DNA of 64,000 nt from Streptomyces sp. MJM8645 (GTDB taxonomy: Bacteria > Actinomycetota > Actinomycetes > Streptomycetales > Streptomycetaceae), in the NCBI RefSeq assembly GCF_001625365.1, contig NZ_LJJF01000001.1, positions 1,550,001 to 1,614,000 of the forward strand, read 5' to 3'. Position numbers and translations under genes: made by a program. A model generated the notes under the pieces. The model did not search any database and was not told where the DNA came from. It saw only the letters and a list, made by a program, of their open reading frames with translations. Positions 53,471-61,807 of the stretch are shown in pieces. Numbering within the stretch: the stretch's first letter is position 1; each line of letters starts with the position of its first letter.

Positions 53471-53798
53471 GCTCTCGCTCCGGATCGTGTCGGTCGTGGG
53501 GATCACAGGGATCGTTCGGACGTCATGGCTCGGGCTGCCGTACGGCGGCCCGCGCGCGGGCTCGCCACGCGGCGGGGCTCGTTAGTCACCCTACGACCTC
53601 CGGGCCCCCGCAGGGGAGCCGAGCCGCAGTGGCACCGGCCAGCTCAGGCGGTGCCGCCGGTCCCTGCGGGGCGGGGTACGACGGCTCTCCCGCCCACGTC
53701 ATGCGGCTCCGGGCCGGACGGCTCCGGTCAGGCCGGGTGGCGCCGGTCGGGCCAGGGTCGTACCAGGCGGGTCAGGCGGGCCAGGTGGAACGACCGCC
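53471..53798. other. Intergenic region between phosphatase and DUF3090 genes
   Basis: About 328 bp within the conserved trio. It holds imperfect GC-rich repeats (GGCTCCGG- and GGTCAGGC-like words near 53700-53780) and no convincing gene, hairpin or promoter. Either the trio is not a single tight operon or this is a long untranslated spacer. Confidence 0.5.
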
Positions 53799-54491
53799 TC
53801 AGATGGTGCCGCCGACCACCGCGTCGCCCGCCGGGGCGGCCGGGGCCGCGCCGGGCCTGGGCGCGAGCGAGGCGAGGTCGCCAGTGTCGCCCATCCTCAG
53901 GACGAAGGGCCGCTGCGGGGTGTAGCGGATCGCGGTGACCGAGCAGGGCTCGACGCTGATCCGCTGGAAGTGGTCCAGGTGCAGGCCGAGGGCGTCGGCC
54001 ACCACCGCCTTGATCACGTCCCCGTGCGAGCAGGCCAGCCAGACCGCGTCCGCGCCGTGCTCGGCGGCGATCTTCTCGTTCCACTCCCGGACCGCACCGA
54101 CCGTCCGATGGCTCAGCTCGCGCAACGACTCCCCGCCGGGGAAGGCCGCGGCGGCCGCGTGGTCCTGCACGGTGCGCCAGAGCGGCTCCTTGGCCAGCTC
54201 GGCCAGCGGCCGGCCGGTCCACTCGCCGTAGTGGCACTCGCCCAGCCGCTCGTCCTCGGCGGGCGGGCCCAGCTCGGGCCGAGCCGTCAACAGCGGCTCC
54301 AGGGTCTGCCGACAGCGCTCCAGCGGGCTGCTGACGGCCTGCACCAGTGGGATCCCCGCGAGCCGGCCGGCCAGCGCGGCGGCCTGCCCGCGCCCGGTGT
54401 CGTCGAGGTCCACGCCGGGCGTCCAACCGGCCAGGATTCCGGCGGTGTTCGCGGTCGAGCGGCCGTGGCGGACGAGCAGCAGGGTGGGCAT
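53799..54491 (-). CDS. Histidine phosphatase family protein (MSMEG_4193-type phosphomutase)
   Basis: Phosphoglycerate-mutase-fold protein of 230 residues. The catalytic His lies in TLLLVRHGRSTANTAG, the second His in WLACSHGDVIKAVVADAL, and ERCRQTLEPLL and GECHYGEWTG supply further active-site residues. A Pro/Ala tail follows. The family is named from its mycobacterial member and travels with the SCO1664 and DUF3090 families; the substrate is not known. Its pairing with a kinase-like protein suggests opposing reactions. ATG at 54491; divergent from corA. Confidence 0.88.
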   Translation of the reverse strand: MPTLLLVRHGRSTANTAGILAGWTPGVDLDDTGRGQAAALAGRLAGIPLVQAVSSPLERCRQTLEPLLTARPELGPPAEDERLGECHYGEWTGRPLAELAKEPLWRTVQDHAAAAAFPGGESLRELSHRTVGAVREWNEKIAAEHGADAVWLACSHGDVIKAVVADALGLHLDHFQRISVEPCSVTAIRYTPQRPFVLRMGDTGDLASLAPRPGAAPAAPAGDAVVGGTI

Positions 54492-54540
54492 GGGGCTCAG
54501 CCTACGGCCTCCGGGCGCGGGCGTGGAGTGTCGGTGCGAG

Positions 54541-54603
54541 GTGCGGGCGCGGGGTGCGGGCGCGGGGTGCGGGGTGCGCGGCCGCGTGGGGTGCGGGCGC
54601 GCA
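54541..54603. repeat. GC-rich 13-bp tandem repeat in the corA promoter region
   Basis: GTGCGGGCGCGGG occurs twice in tandem (54541-54566) and then in degenerate form to about 54603, within the divergent promoter region of the phosphatase and corA genes. Confidence 0.7.
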
Positions 54604-54710
54604 ACGCGCGGTGGGCTGCGGGCCCCCCTGGGCCGCCGCCGGCACCGGCCCGCGACGCCGTCCTGGCCCGGCTCCGCCCCGGGCACCCCGCCCCGGGCCA
54701 CAATGGCCCG

Positions 54711-55694
54711 ATGATCGTCCACTGCGCCAGCTACCACGACGGCCACCGGATCGAGGCCCCCGACGACCTCGCCGGCGCGCTCGCCGCCGCCCGCGCCGCC
54801 GGGCCCGGCGGCTTCGTCTGGATAGGCCTGTTCGAGCCCACCGCCGATGAACTCAACCACGTCGGACGGGAGTTCGCCCTGCACCCGCTGGCCGTCGAGG
54901 ACGCCGTCAGCGCCCACCAGCGCCCCAAGATCGAGCCGTACCAGGGCTCCCTGTTCGTCGCCCTCAAGACGCTCGGCTACCACCCCGGCGCCCACGCGGT
55001 GACCATCGGCGAGGTGATGGTCTTCCTCGGCGCGGACTTCGTGATGACCGTCCGGCACGGCGCCGACGCCCCGCTCTCAGGCCTGCGGGCCCGGCTGGAG
55101 AAGCAGCCCGAACTGCTGCGCTACGGGCCCAGCTCGGTGCTGCACTCGGTCTGCGACACCATCGTCGACGGCTACATGGACGTGGCCACCGGACTCCAGA
55201 CCGACCTGGACGAACTGGAGGCGGACGTCTTCGCCCCCGGCCGGGTCGGCCGCGACACCGCCGGCCGGATCTACGGCTACAAACGCCAGGTGATGACCGT
55301 CCGCCGCGCCACCGGCCCGCTGCTGGAACCGACGCTGCGCCTGGCCCGCGGCGGCGAGCCGTACATCCGCCCGGAGACCCTGCCCTACCTGCGGGACGTC
55401 GCCGACCACCTGGCCCGGGTGACCGACCAGGTCGAGGGCATGGACCGGCTGCTGTCCGACATCCTCAACGCCAACCTGGCGCAGGTCAGCGTGCAGCAGA
55501 ACAACGACATGCGGAAGATCTCGGCCTGGGCGGCGCTGGCCGCCGTGCCGACGATGATCGCGGGCGTCTACGGGATGAACTTCGAGGACATGCCCGAACT
55601 GCGCCAGCCCTGGGGGTACCCGGCGGTGCTGTCGCTGATGGTCGCGGTCTGCATAGTGCTGCACCGGGTGTTCAAGCGGCACGACTGGCTGTAG
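54711..55694 (+). CDS. corA: CorA-family magnesium/cobalt transporter
   Basis: Divalent-cation channel of 327 residues. It has a cytoplasmic funnel domain (FEPTADELNHVGREFALHPL, VEDAVSAHQRPKIEPYQGSL), the long stalk helix, and two C-terminal membrane helices with the selectivity motif in IAGVYGMNFEDMPEL (GMN). The basic C-terminus FKRHDWL is typical. ATG at 54711 is preceded by a weak ribosome site. It converges on the LLM oxidoreductase gene with 23 bp between stops. Confidence 0.95.
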   Translation: MIVHCASYHDGHRIEAPDDLAGALAAARAAGPGGFVWIGLFEPTADELNHVGREFALHPLAVEDAVSAHQRPKIEPYQGSLFVALKTLGYHPGAHAVTIGEVMVFLGADFVMTVRHGADAPLSGLRARLEKQPELLRYGPSSVLHSVCDTIVDGYMDVATGLQTDLDELEADVFAPGRVGRDTAGRIYGYKRQVMTVRRATGPLLEPTLRLARGGEPYIRPETLPYLRDVADHLARVTDQVEGMDRLLSDILNANLAQVSVQQNNDMRKISAWAALAAVPTMIAGVYGMNFEDMPELRQPWGYPAVLSLMVAVCIVLHRVFKRHDWL

Positions 55695-55717
55695 TGCCGC
55701 TCGACGGCCCCGGGCGG

Positions 55718-56764
55718 CTACGCCAGGCCGGCCAGTTCCAGGGCCTCGACGCCGGTGCGCAGCGCCTGGATCCGCTCGTCCAGGGTGAAGCCGGACGGGG
55801 CCAGGGTGAGCGTGGTGACGCCCGCGTCGGCGTAGGCCTGCATCCGGTCGGCGATCCGGGCGGTGTCGCCGATCAGCGAGGTGGCGTCGATCAGGTCGTG
55901 CGGGACGGCGGCTGCGGCGCCCGCGTAGTCCTTGGCCAGGTACTTCTCCTGGATCTCGTCGGCGGCCTGCTCGTAACCCATCCGCCGGGCGAGCTGGTTG
56001 TAGAAGTTCTTCTCCTTGCTGCCCATGCCGCCGATGTACAGCGCGGCGTAGGAGCGCTGGGAGTCGACGCCGGCCTTGATGTCCTCGCCGACCGCGATGG
56101 TGACGGTCGGGCACAGGTCGAAGCCGTCCAGACTCTGCCCCGCCTTGGCGCGGCCGGCCTTCAGCGGGTCGAGGGAGAGCGCGGCGTGCTCGGGCGAGAA
56201 GAAGATGCCGAGCCAGCCGTCGGCGATCTCGCCGGTCTGCTCCAGGTTCTTCGGGCCGATCGCGGCGATGTACAGCGGGATGTGCTCGCGCACCGGGTGC
56301 ACGGTGAGCTTGATCGGCTTGCCGGGGCCGCCGGGCAGCGGCAGCGTCCAGTGCGCGCCCTCGTGGACCAGCCGCTCGCGGGACATCGCCTTGCGGATGA
56401 TCTCCACGTACTCGCGGGTGCGGGCGAGCGGCTTGTCGAACTTCACCCCGTACCAGCCCTCGGAGACCTGCGGGCCGGAGACGCCGAGGCCGAGTCGGAA
56501 GCGGCCGCCGGACAGGGTGTCCAGGGTCGCCGCGGTCATCGCGGTCATCGCCGGGGTGCGGGCGGGGATCTGGAAGATGGCCGAACCGACGTCGATCCGC
56601 TCGGTCTTCGCGGCGACGAAGCTCAGCACCGTCGCGGCGTCCGAGCCGTACGCCTCGGCCGCCCAGCACACCGAGTAGCCGAGCCGGTCCGCCTCCTGGG
56701 CCACGGCGATGTTGTCGGCGTCCATGCCGAGACCCCAGTAGCCGAGGTTGATTCCGAGTCGCAT
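55718..56764 (-). CDS. LLM-class F420-dependent oxidoreductase
   Basis: Luciferase-like TIM-barrel oxidoreductase of 348 residues that probably uses coenzyme F420. Features: LGINLGYWGLGMDADNIAVAQ, VGSAIFQIPARTPAMTAM, LGLGVSGPQVSEGWYGV and IPLYIAAIGPKNLEQTGEIA, all common in the F420 subgroup. Substrate unknown. ATG at 56764. Divergent from the aldo/keto reductase gene across 251 bp that contain a LacI-type palindrome. Confidence 0.9.
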   Translation of the reverse strand: MRLGINLGYWGLGMDADNIAVAQEADRLGYSVCWAAEAYGSDAATVLSFVAAKTERIDVGSAIFQIPARTPAMTAMTAATLDTLSGGRFRLGLGVSGPQVSEGWYGVKFDKPLARTREYVEIIRKAMSRERLVHEGAHWTLPLPGGPGKPIKLTVHPVREHIPLYIAAIGPKNLEQTGEIADGWLGIFFSPEHAALSLDPLKAGRAKAGQSLDGFDLCPTVTIAVGEDIKAGVDSQRSYAALYIGGMGSKEKNFYNQLARRMGYEQAADEIQEKYLAKDYAGAAAAVPHDLIDATSLIGDTARIADRMQAYADAGVTTLTLAPSGFTLDERIQALRTGVEALELAGLA

Positions 56765-56935
56765 GTGCCGAACCTTCCAGTCGGTGAGGGTTGGTGGCGA
56801 GGGTAGCCGCGCACTCGCCGGTCATGCTACTGACCGGTAGTGGTGGTCTGGGTCACACCCGCCGTCGCCCGGGCCCGGTGATCGTTCTGCGGGTCGCCAC
56901 CCCTGCCCGGACACCGGCCGCTACGCTCAGCCGAC

Positions 56936-56955
56936 GTGGGGAGCGCTCTCCCCAC
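56936..56955. promoter_or_regulatory. Palindrome upstream of the aldo/keto reductase gene
   Basis: GTGGGGAG and CTCCCCAC flank CGCT, perfect 8-bp arms, 61 bp before the reductase start. The centre GAGCGCTC resembles LacI-family operators of streptomycetes such as the CebR site TGGGAGCGCTCCCA, though with extra bases in the arms. Confidence 0.45.
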
Positions 56956-57015
56956 CTGCGCGTTCTCAGGGCTACCGGGGCGCCCGGTGCCACCGGCCAG
57001 TGGAGGGCCCGCCCG

Positions 57016-57996
57016 ATGGAAAAGCGTCACCTCGGCCGTACCGGTCTCCAGGTCTCGCGGCTCGGCCTCGGCACCATGACCTGGGGCCGCGACACCGACG
57101 AACACGAGGCCGCCGAGCAGCTCAAGGAGTTCGTCGACGCCGGCGGGACCCTGCTCGACACCGCCGACGTGTACGCCGACGGCGGCGCCGAGTACCTGAT
57201 CTCCCGGCTCACCGACAACCTCGTCCCCCGCTCCGAACTCGTCATCGCCACCAAGGCCGGCAGCGTGCCGGAGTCCTCCCGCCGCTTCGACGGCTCCCGC
57301 GGCCACCTCCTCGCCGCCCTCGACGCCTCGCTGCGCCGACTCGGCACCGACTACGTCGACCTGTGGCAGGTGCACTCCTTCGACCCCATGACGCCCGTCG
57401 AGGAGACGCTCAGCGCCCTCGACATCGCCGTCTCCTCCGGACGCGCCCGGTACGTCGGGGTCTGCGACTTCAGCGGCTGGCAGCTCGCCAAGGCCGCCAC
57501 CTGGCAGCGCGCCCACCACGGGCGGACCCCGCTGGCCGGGGCCCAGCTGGAGTACTCGCTGCTCCAGCGCGGCATCGAGCGCGAGGCGCTGCCCGCCGCG
57601 GCGGACGCCGGGGTCGGACTGCTCGCCTCCTCGCCGCTCGGGCGCGGGGTGCTCACCGGCAAGTACCGGCACGGCGTCCCGCAGGACTCGCGCGGCGCCT
57701 CGCCGTACCTGTCCGGGTTCGTCCAGCCGTACCTCGGGGAGCGCTCGCGGCGGATCGTCGACGCCGTCGCCACGGCCGCCGACGGCCTCGCCAGCAGCCC
57801 GCTCGCGGTCGCCCTCGCCTGGGTCCGGGACCGGCCCGGAGTGGCGAGCGCGCTGGTCGGGGCCCGTACGGTGGCACAGCTGCAGGCGGCGCTGTCAGTG
57901 GAGGCGCTTACGCTACCGGGTGAGATCCGTGGTGCGCTGGACGACATCTCGTCACCGGTGCACCGCTACCCGGACCAGGGGTGGAGCGAGCTGTAG
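57016..57996 (+). CDS. Aldo/keto reductase
   Basis: NADPH-dependent reductase of 326 residues. The catalytic tetrad is visible: Asp and Tyr in LLDTADVYADGGAE, Lys in LVIATKAGSVP and His in LWQVHSFDPM. C-terminal cofactor residues in VASALVGARTVAQLQAAL. The ATG at 57016 has GGAGGG upstream. It resembles the group acting on sugars and small ketones; substrate unknown. It precedes the helix-hairpin-helix gene by 50 bp in the same direction and may share its transcript. Confidence 0.92.
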   Translation: MEKRHLGRTGLQVSRLGLGTMTWGRDTDEHEAAEQLKEFVDAGGTLLDTADVYADGGAEYLISRLTDNLVPRSELVIATKAGSVPESSRRFDGSRGHLLAALDASLRRLGTDYVDLWQVHSFDPMTPVEETLSALDIAVSSGRARYVGVCDFSGWQLAKAATWQRAHHGRTPLAGAQLEYSLLQRGIEREALPAAADAGVGLLASSPLGRGVLTGKYRHGVPQDSRGASPYLSGFVQPYLGERSRRIVDAVATAADGLASSPLAVALAWVRDRPGVASALVGARTVAQLQAALSVEALTLPGEIRGALDDISSPVHRYPDQGWSEL

Positions 57997-58046
57997 CCCC
58001 CCTCGTTCAGCTGAAACACGCAGTGGAGTGACCCTTGGAGCGGACG

Positions 58047-60224
58047 ATGAGTGACACGGAGAACGGCGCTCCGGAGGAGACCTCGGCAGTCTCGGTGAGC
58101 CCGACGGAGAAGGCGAGCCCCGCGGAGACGGCGAGCCCGGCTGAGAAGGCGGCGGCGATCGCCGAGCTGGCGCAGCGGATCCGCAGCGTCGGCCCGCAGG
58201 CCGCACCGCCGGAGGGCGAGGGCCGCGCCGCGGCTCCCGAGCACGCCAAGGACGTCAAGGACGGCCAGGGCGCCAAGGCCCCGGCTTCCGCGCAGCCCGA
58301 CCAGCAGCGCGCGCAGGCGCTCAAGGACACCGCCGAGGTGCTGACCGCCGGGGGCGCCCCGGCCGATCTCGCGGCCGCCGCGGTCGCCGAGTTCGGCGAC
58401 GGCGCCGCCGAACAGCTGCGCTCCGACCCGTGGGCCGTACTGTCCCTGCCCGGCGTCCGCCCCGAGCACGCGGACGGCTTCGCCCGCGGCCTGCTCGGCC
58501 CCGCCGCCGGCCCCGGTGACCCGCGCCGCGCTCAGGCGCTGGTGCCGTGGCTGCTGGAGCAGGCGGCGCTGCGCGGCCACTCCGCCGTCGAGGTCGCCGA
58601 GATCGCGGCCGGGCTCGACCGCCACGGGCTGCCGGACTCGGCCGCGGCGATCCAGGCCGCCGTCCTGGACGGGCGCGCGATGCCGTTCCAGGAGGAGCTG
58701 ACCGGCCCCGAGGCGCACGCGGCGGGCGGCGACGAGGACGAGGAGCCGCCGACCCGGACGCTGCTCGCCCTGGAGCGACTCGCGCTGGCCGAGGAGAGCC
58801 TCGCGGACGGGCTGGTCCGGCTGATGTCGACCTTCGTGCCGGGCGAGGACCCGGAACCGTGCGAGGAAGACGCGGTGGCGGAGGAGGAGGCGGCGGAGGA
58901 CGCCGAGTCCGCGGCCGACTCCGTGGCCGACTCCTCGCCGGCCCCTGGCTCCGAGGCCGCCTCCGGCTCGGGCGCGGCCCCCGCGGAGGACACGGCGGAG
59001 GCCACGGTGGAGGACACTCCGCAGGCCCCCGCCGCGCCCGGCCCGACCGCGTGGGCGGCTGCCGGCGAGGCCGCGCCGTCCTCCTCCGCGACCGCCCTGA
59101 TCCAGGCCGTCGCCGACAGCGCCCTGGTGCTGCACACCGGCGGCGAGGCCGCCCGCGCCGAACCCGCCGCGCTGCTGGCCGCTGCCGGCGGCCTCGGGCT
59201 GCGGGTCTGGGCCGCCACCTGGACCGACCAGGGCCGGGAGTCCTTCGCCGCGCTCACCGACACCCCGGCCGCCGTGATCACCCTGGCCGACCTGCTCTCC
59301 GGCGCCGCCGGGCCGGGCCGCGCCGCTGACGGCACGCTCGCCCTGGACGTCCTGGTCGTCCTCGACGCCCCGCTGCTGGACGTCGAACTGGCCGCCACCG
59401 TCCTGGAGTCGCTCGCCGACAGCACCCGGCTGGTGCTCAGCGGCGACCCCGGCCAGCTCTGGTCGGCCGGCCCCGGCCGGTTCTTCGCCGACCTGCTGGC
59501 CGCCAGGGTCTGCCCGGCGGTCGCCTCCCGCACCCCGGACTTCGGCCCGATCGGCGAGCTGGTCTCCGGCGTCGGCATCGGCGAGCTCCAGCCCGTCGAG
59601 GCGCCGGACAAGGAGGTGGTCATCCTGACCGCGAAGGACGGCGGCGAAGCCGTCCACCGCGCCCTCCAGCTGCTCACCGACTCCATCCCCCGCGCCCTCG
59701 GCATCCCCGCCGAGCAGGTGGTGCTGCTCACCCCCGGCCACGGCGGCCCGGCGGGCACCCGGGCGCTGAACGCCGCCGCGAAGGCCCGGCTCAACCCGGG
59801 GCCCGGCCGGTTCGGCGGCTTCGACCCGGGCGACCGGGTGGTCGACTCCCCGGCCCCCGGCGTCACCCGCCCGGCCCGGGTGCTGGACGGCGACGCCACC
59901 GGCCTGCACCTGGCGTACGCGGACGGCTCGCGCCGGACCGTCCCGCCCGCCCAGGCGGCACGGCTGCGGCACGGCTGGGCGCTGACCGTCCACCAGGCAC
60001 TCGGCCGCCGCTGGCCGGGCGCGGTCGTGGTGCTCCCGGAGGACGCCGGCCCGGCGCTCACCCGGCAGTGGGTCTACACCGCCTTCGGCCGCGGCGAGCG
60101 GCACCTGTCCGTGGTGCACGCGGCGGGCCCGGCGCTCGCCCAGGCCGTCACCGAGCGCCCGGCGCAGCCGCGCACCACCCGGCTGCGGGCGATCCTCGCC
60201 GAGAACGCCGCCTCGGCGTACTAG
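58047..60224 (+). CDS. Helix-hairpin-helix protein resembling RecD2 but with degenerate helicase motifs
   Basis: A 725-residue protein. Residues 1-100 are disordered and Ala/Pro-rich; residues about 113-150 form an HHH element (EFGDGAAEQLRSDPWAVLSL, PGVRPEHADGFARG) like RecD2's N-terminal region, followed by RecD2-like helices (LLALERLALAEESLADGLV). After an acidic low-complexity linker (about 275-350) comes a region aligning to the helicase core: VLVVLDAPLLDVELAAT (Walker B with Asp-Ala instead of Asp-Glu) and LVLSGDPGQLWSAGPGRF (motif III). No Walker A is recognisable. The end (GWALTVHQALGRRWPGA, QWVYTAFGRGERHLSVV) keeps UvrD-C-like motifs V-VI. It probably binds DNA without unwinding it. 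ATG at 58047 with GGAG upstream. Confidence 0.75.
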   Translation: MSDTENGAPEETSAVSVSPTEKASPAETASPAEKAAAIAELAQRIRSVGPQAAPPEGEGRAAAPEHAKDVKDGQGAKAPASAQPDQQRAQALKDTAEVLTAGGAPADLAAAAVAEFGDGAAEQLRSDPWAVLSLPGVRPEHADGFARGLLGPAAGPGDPRRAQALVPWLLEQAALRGHSAVEVAEIAAGLDRHGLPDSAAAIQAAVLDGRAMPFQEELTGPEAHAAGGDEDEEPPTRTLLALERLALAEESLADGLVRLMSTFVPGEDPEPCEEDAVAEEEAAEDAESAADSVADSSPAPGSEAASGSGAAPAEDTAEATVEDTPQAPAAPGPTAWAAAGEAAPSSSATALIQAVADSALVLHTGGEAARAEPAALLAAAGGLGLRVWAATWTDQGRESFAALTDTPAAVITLADLLSGAAGPGRAADGTLALDVLVVLDAPLLDVELAATVLESLADSTRLVLSGDPGQLWSAGPGRFFADLLAARVCPAVASRTPDFGPIGELVSGVGIGELQPVEAPDKEVVILTAKDGGEAVHRALQLLTDSIPRALGIPAEQVVLLTPGHGGPAGTRALNAAAKARLNPGPGRFGGFDPGDRVVDSPAPGVTRPARVLDGDATGLHLAYADGSRRTVPPAQAARLRHGWALTVHQALGRRWPGAVVVLPEDAGPALTRQWVYTAFGRGERHLSVVHAAGPALAQAVTERPAQPRTTRLRAILAENAASAY

Positions 60225-60250
60225 CCCTGTCCGGCGGTTGGCGGAACGCG

Positions 60251-60288
60251 CGGAGGGCGGGCCCCCTACAGGTGGGGCCCGCCCTCCG
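60251..60288. terminator. Bidirectional terminator after the HHH protein gene
   Basis: CGGAGGGCGGGCCCC (60251-60265) and its exact complement (60274-60288) form 15-bp arms with an 8-base loop, between the stops of the HHH gene (+) and the hypothetical gene (-). Confidence 0.88.
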
Positions 60289-60309
60289 GGTGTCTGCACG
60301 ACGAACGGT

Positions 60310-60915
60310 TCAGTCGTCGGGGTCCTCGTCGTCGTAGACCTCGCTCACGTCGAACCGGCAGATCAGCATCTGCGGGTCGGCGTGCTCGAAGGGTTCCGGC
60401 AGCCACTCCCCCGGCTCGGTCGGCTCCGCCGCCGCGACCCAGAGCGTCGAGTCCGCCTCCTCCAGGCCGAACTCCTCGCTGCGGGCGGCGATCTCGTCCG
60501 GCTCGTACTCGCCGAACAGCACGCCGATCGCGGCGTTCACCCCGCTGGTACCGCCCCCGCCGGGGGTCAGCGACTCGTCGAGCCGCTCGGCCTGGGCGCG
60601 CAGCCGCTTGGGGTCGGCGACGTGGTAGTCGCGGCGGATCAGCACGCTGATCGCCTCCGGCTGTTCGGGGCCGTGGTAGCCGCCCGGACCCTCGTCCCCG
60701 GGGATCTCGAAGGGGGTGACCTCGTCGTAGACCTCGTAGAGGATCTGGTCGTAGGCGATGGCCGCCGTCGCGAGCTGCTCGTAGGCGGCGGACACAGCGG
60801 GATCATCCGCTGCGCTGGGGCTTGACACCGCTTCCAGATGACGGTCGATGGCGGCCTTGACCGCCTCGGCGGCGGCGCGTACCTCGGCAATGGTTGGCTG
60901 CGCGGCATCAGACAT
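60310..60915 (-). CDS. Conserved hypothetical acidic protein
   Basis: A 201-residue acidic protein: helical N-terminus (IAEVRAAAEAVKAAIDRHLE), a central segment with VLIRRDYHVADPKRLRAQAER, and a Gly-rich loop before VNAAIGVLFGEYEPDEIAAR. The C-terminal third is rich in Glu and Asp and ends VSEVYDDEDPDD. No signal peptide, membrane segment or known catalytic motif. Function unknown. It is transcribed divergently from the small DUF5703 gene across a 378-bp region. Confidence 0.78.
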   Translation of the reverse strand: MSDAAQPTIAEVRAAAEAVKAAIDRHLEAVSSPSAADDPAVSAAYEQLATAAIAYDQILYEVYDEVTPFEIPGDEGPGGYHGPEQPEAISVLIRRDYHVADPKRLRAQAERLDESLTPGGGGTSGVNAAIGVLFGEYEPDEIAARSEEFGLEEADSTLWVAAAEPTEPGEWLPEPFEHADPQMLICRFDVSEVYDDEDPDD

Positions 60916-61293
60916 GGTGCAGACGCTATCTCCCCGCGGTGTCGGTACGCACAGCGGTTGTCACCTACACCCGCGATTTCACCGCAACTTCCCCCCTGAT
61001 GTCCGATCCGCGTGGTTCTGTCCCCGCGCGTGCCCGGCGCGAAGGGCGTGCAGCCGGGCCGCGCGGGGCCGATCGGGTGCCGCTTCGCGCGCCGGGATCG
61101 GGGTATCCCGTCCGGAGGAACAACGGAACTGATGCACTGTCAGGCGAGCTGGCGTGCCCCGGCCGGTCCGGGGCGTCCTGCCGGGTCGGACGGACGGACG
61201 GGAGGACGTCCGGGAGGACGTCCGGAAATACCCGGGCCGACTGTCCGAGGCAGGTCGTAGGCTTGCGTGCAGGTGATTCTCAGGAGGAGCGTT
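60916..61293. other. Divergent intergenic region with a duplicated GGACGTCC element
   Basis: About 378 bp between the acidic hypothetical gene and the DUF5703 gene. It contains two adjacent copies of GGGAGGACGTCC at 61200-61211 and 61212-61223, each with the palindrome GGACGTCC, about 71 bp before the DUF5703 start. The rest is GC-rich and featureless to me. Confidence 0.6.
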
Positions 61294-61503
61294 TTGACCC
61301 CACCGAAGCCGGTCCGGCAACCGGAGTACGAGTACCAGTCGCTGCGCATGCCGCGCGGCACCACGCGCAACGCGGCACGCCAACTGCTCACCGAGCACGC
61401 CGAGTACGGGCACTGGGAGCTCGACCGGCTGCGGCTGTTCCCCGACGGGAGCCGGACGGTCCGGCTGAAGCGGCGGATCATCCGGCAGGTCCGGAGCTGG
61501 TGA
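61294..61503 (+). CDS. DUF5703 family protein (likely TTG start)
   Basis: A 69-residue basic protein of unknown function, with the family's core PEYEYQSLRMPRGTTRNAAR and LTEHAEYGHWELDRLRLFPD ending in RTVRLKRRIIRQVRSW. The best ribosome site, AGGAGG at 61282-61287, is six bases before a TTG at 61294; a GTG at 61267 would put the ribosome site inside the gene. The basic end suggests nucleic-acid or membrane contact, which is inference only. A possible weak terminator (61523-61544) follows. Confidence 0.78.
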   Translation: MTPPKPVRQPEYEYQSLRMPRGTTRNAARQLLTEHAEYGHWELDRLRLFPDGSRTVRLKRRIIRQVRSW

Positions 61504-61807
61504 CGGGCGAGCGCGTCTGAGCCCACCCGCCGCGGCGGGGGTGGACAGGCGGGGCGCCCGGGCGGGAGGCGGCCGGGTCGGGGAGCTCCGGGCCCGGGAA
61601 CGCTCCCGTCTCGGTGGGGATTTCACGCCGGGCTTTCGGACCGGGGCTTCACGTCACCGTCAGGCCTTCGTACGGGCTTTCACGCCGGGCCTCCGCTTGC
61701 CCGCAGCCGCCCGTACCTCCAGGCGGCCGCGGGCGCGTCACGCTCCGACGTCGTGCTCCGGCAGCGCCGCTGGGGTGCGGCGCCGCGGGGTGTGGCCTAC
61801 CGGCCGC
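61504..61807. other. Intergenic region between DUF5703 and chpC
   Basis: About 304 bp. An imperfect GC-rich hairpin at 61523-61544 (CCACCCGCCG with CGGCGGGGGTGG) may terminate DUF5703. TTTCACGCCGGGC occurs twice (near 61621 and 61679). No gene is visible. Confidence 0.5.
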
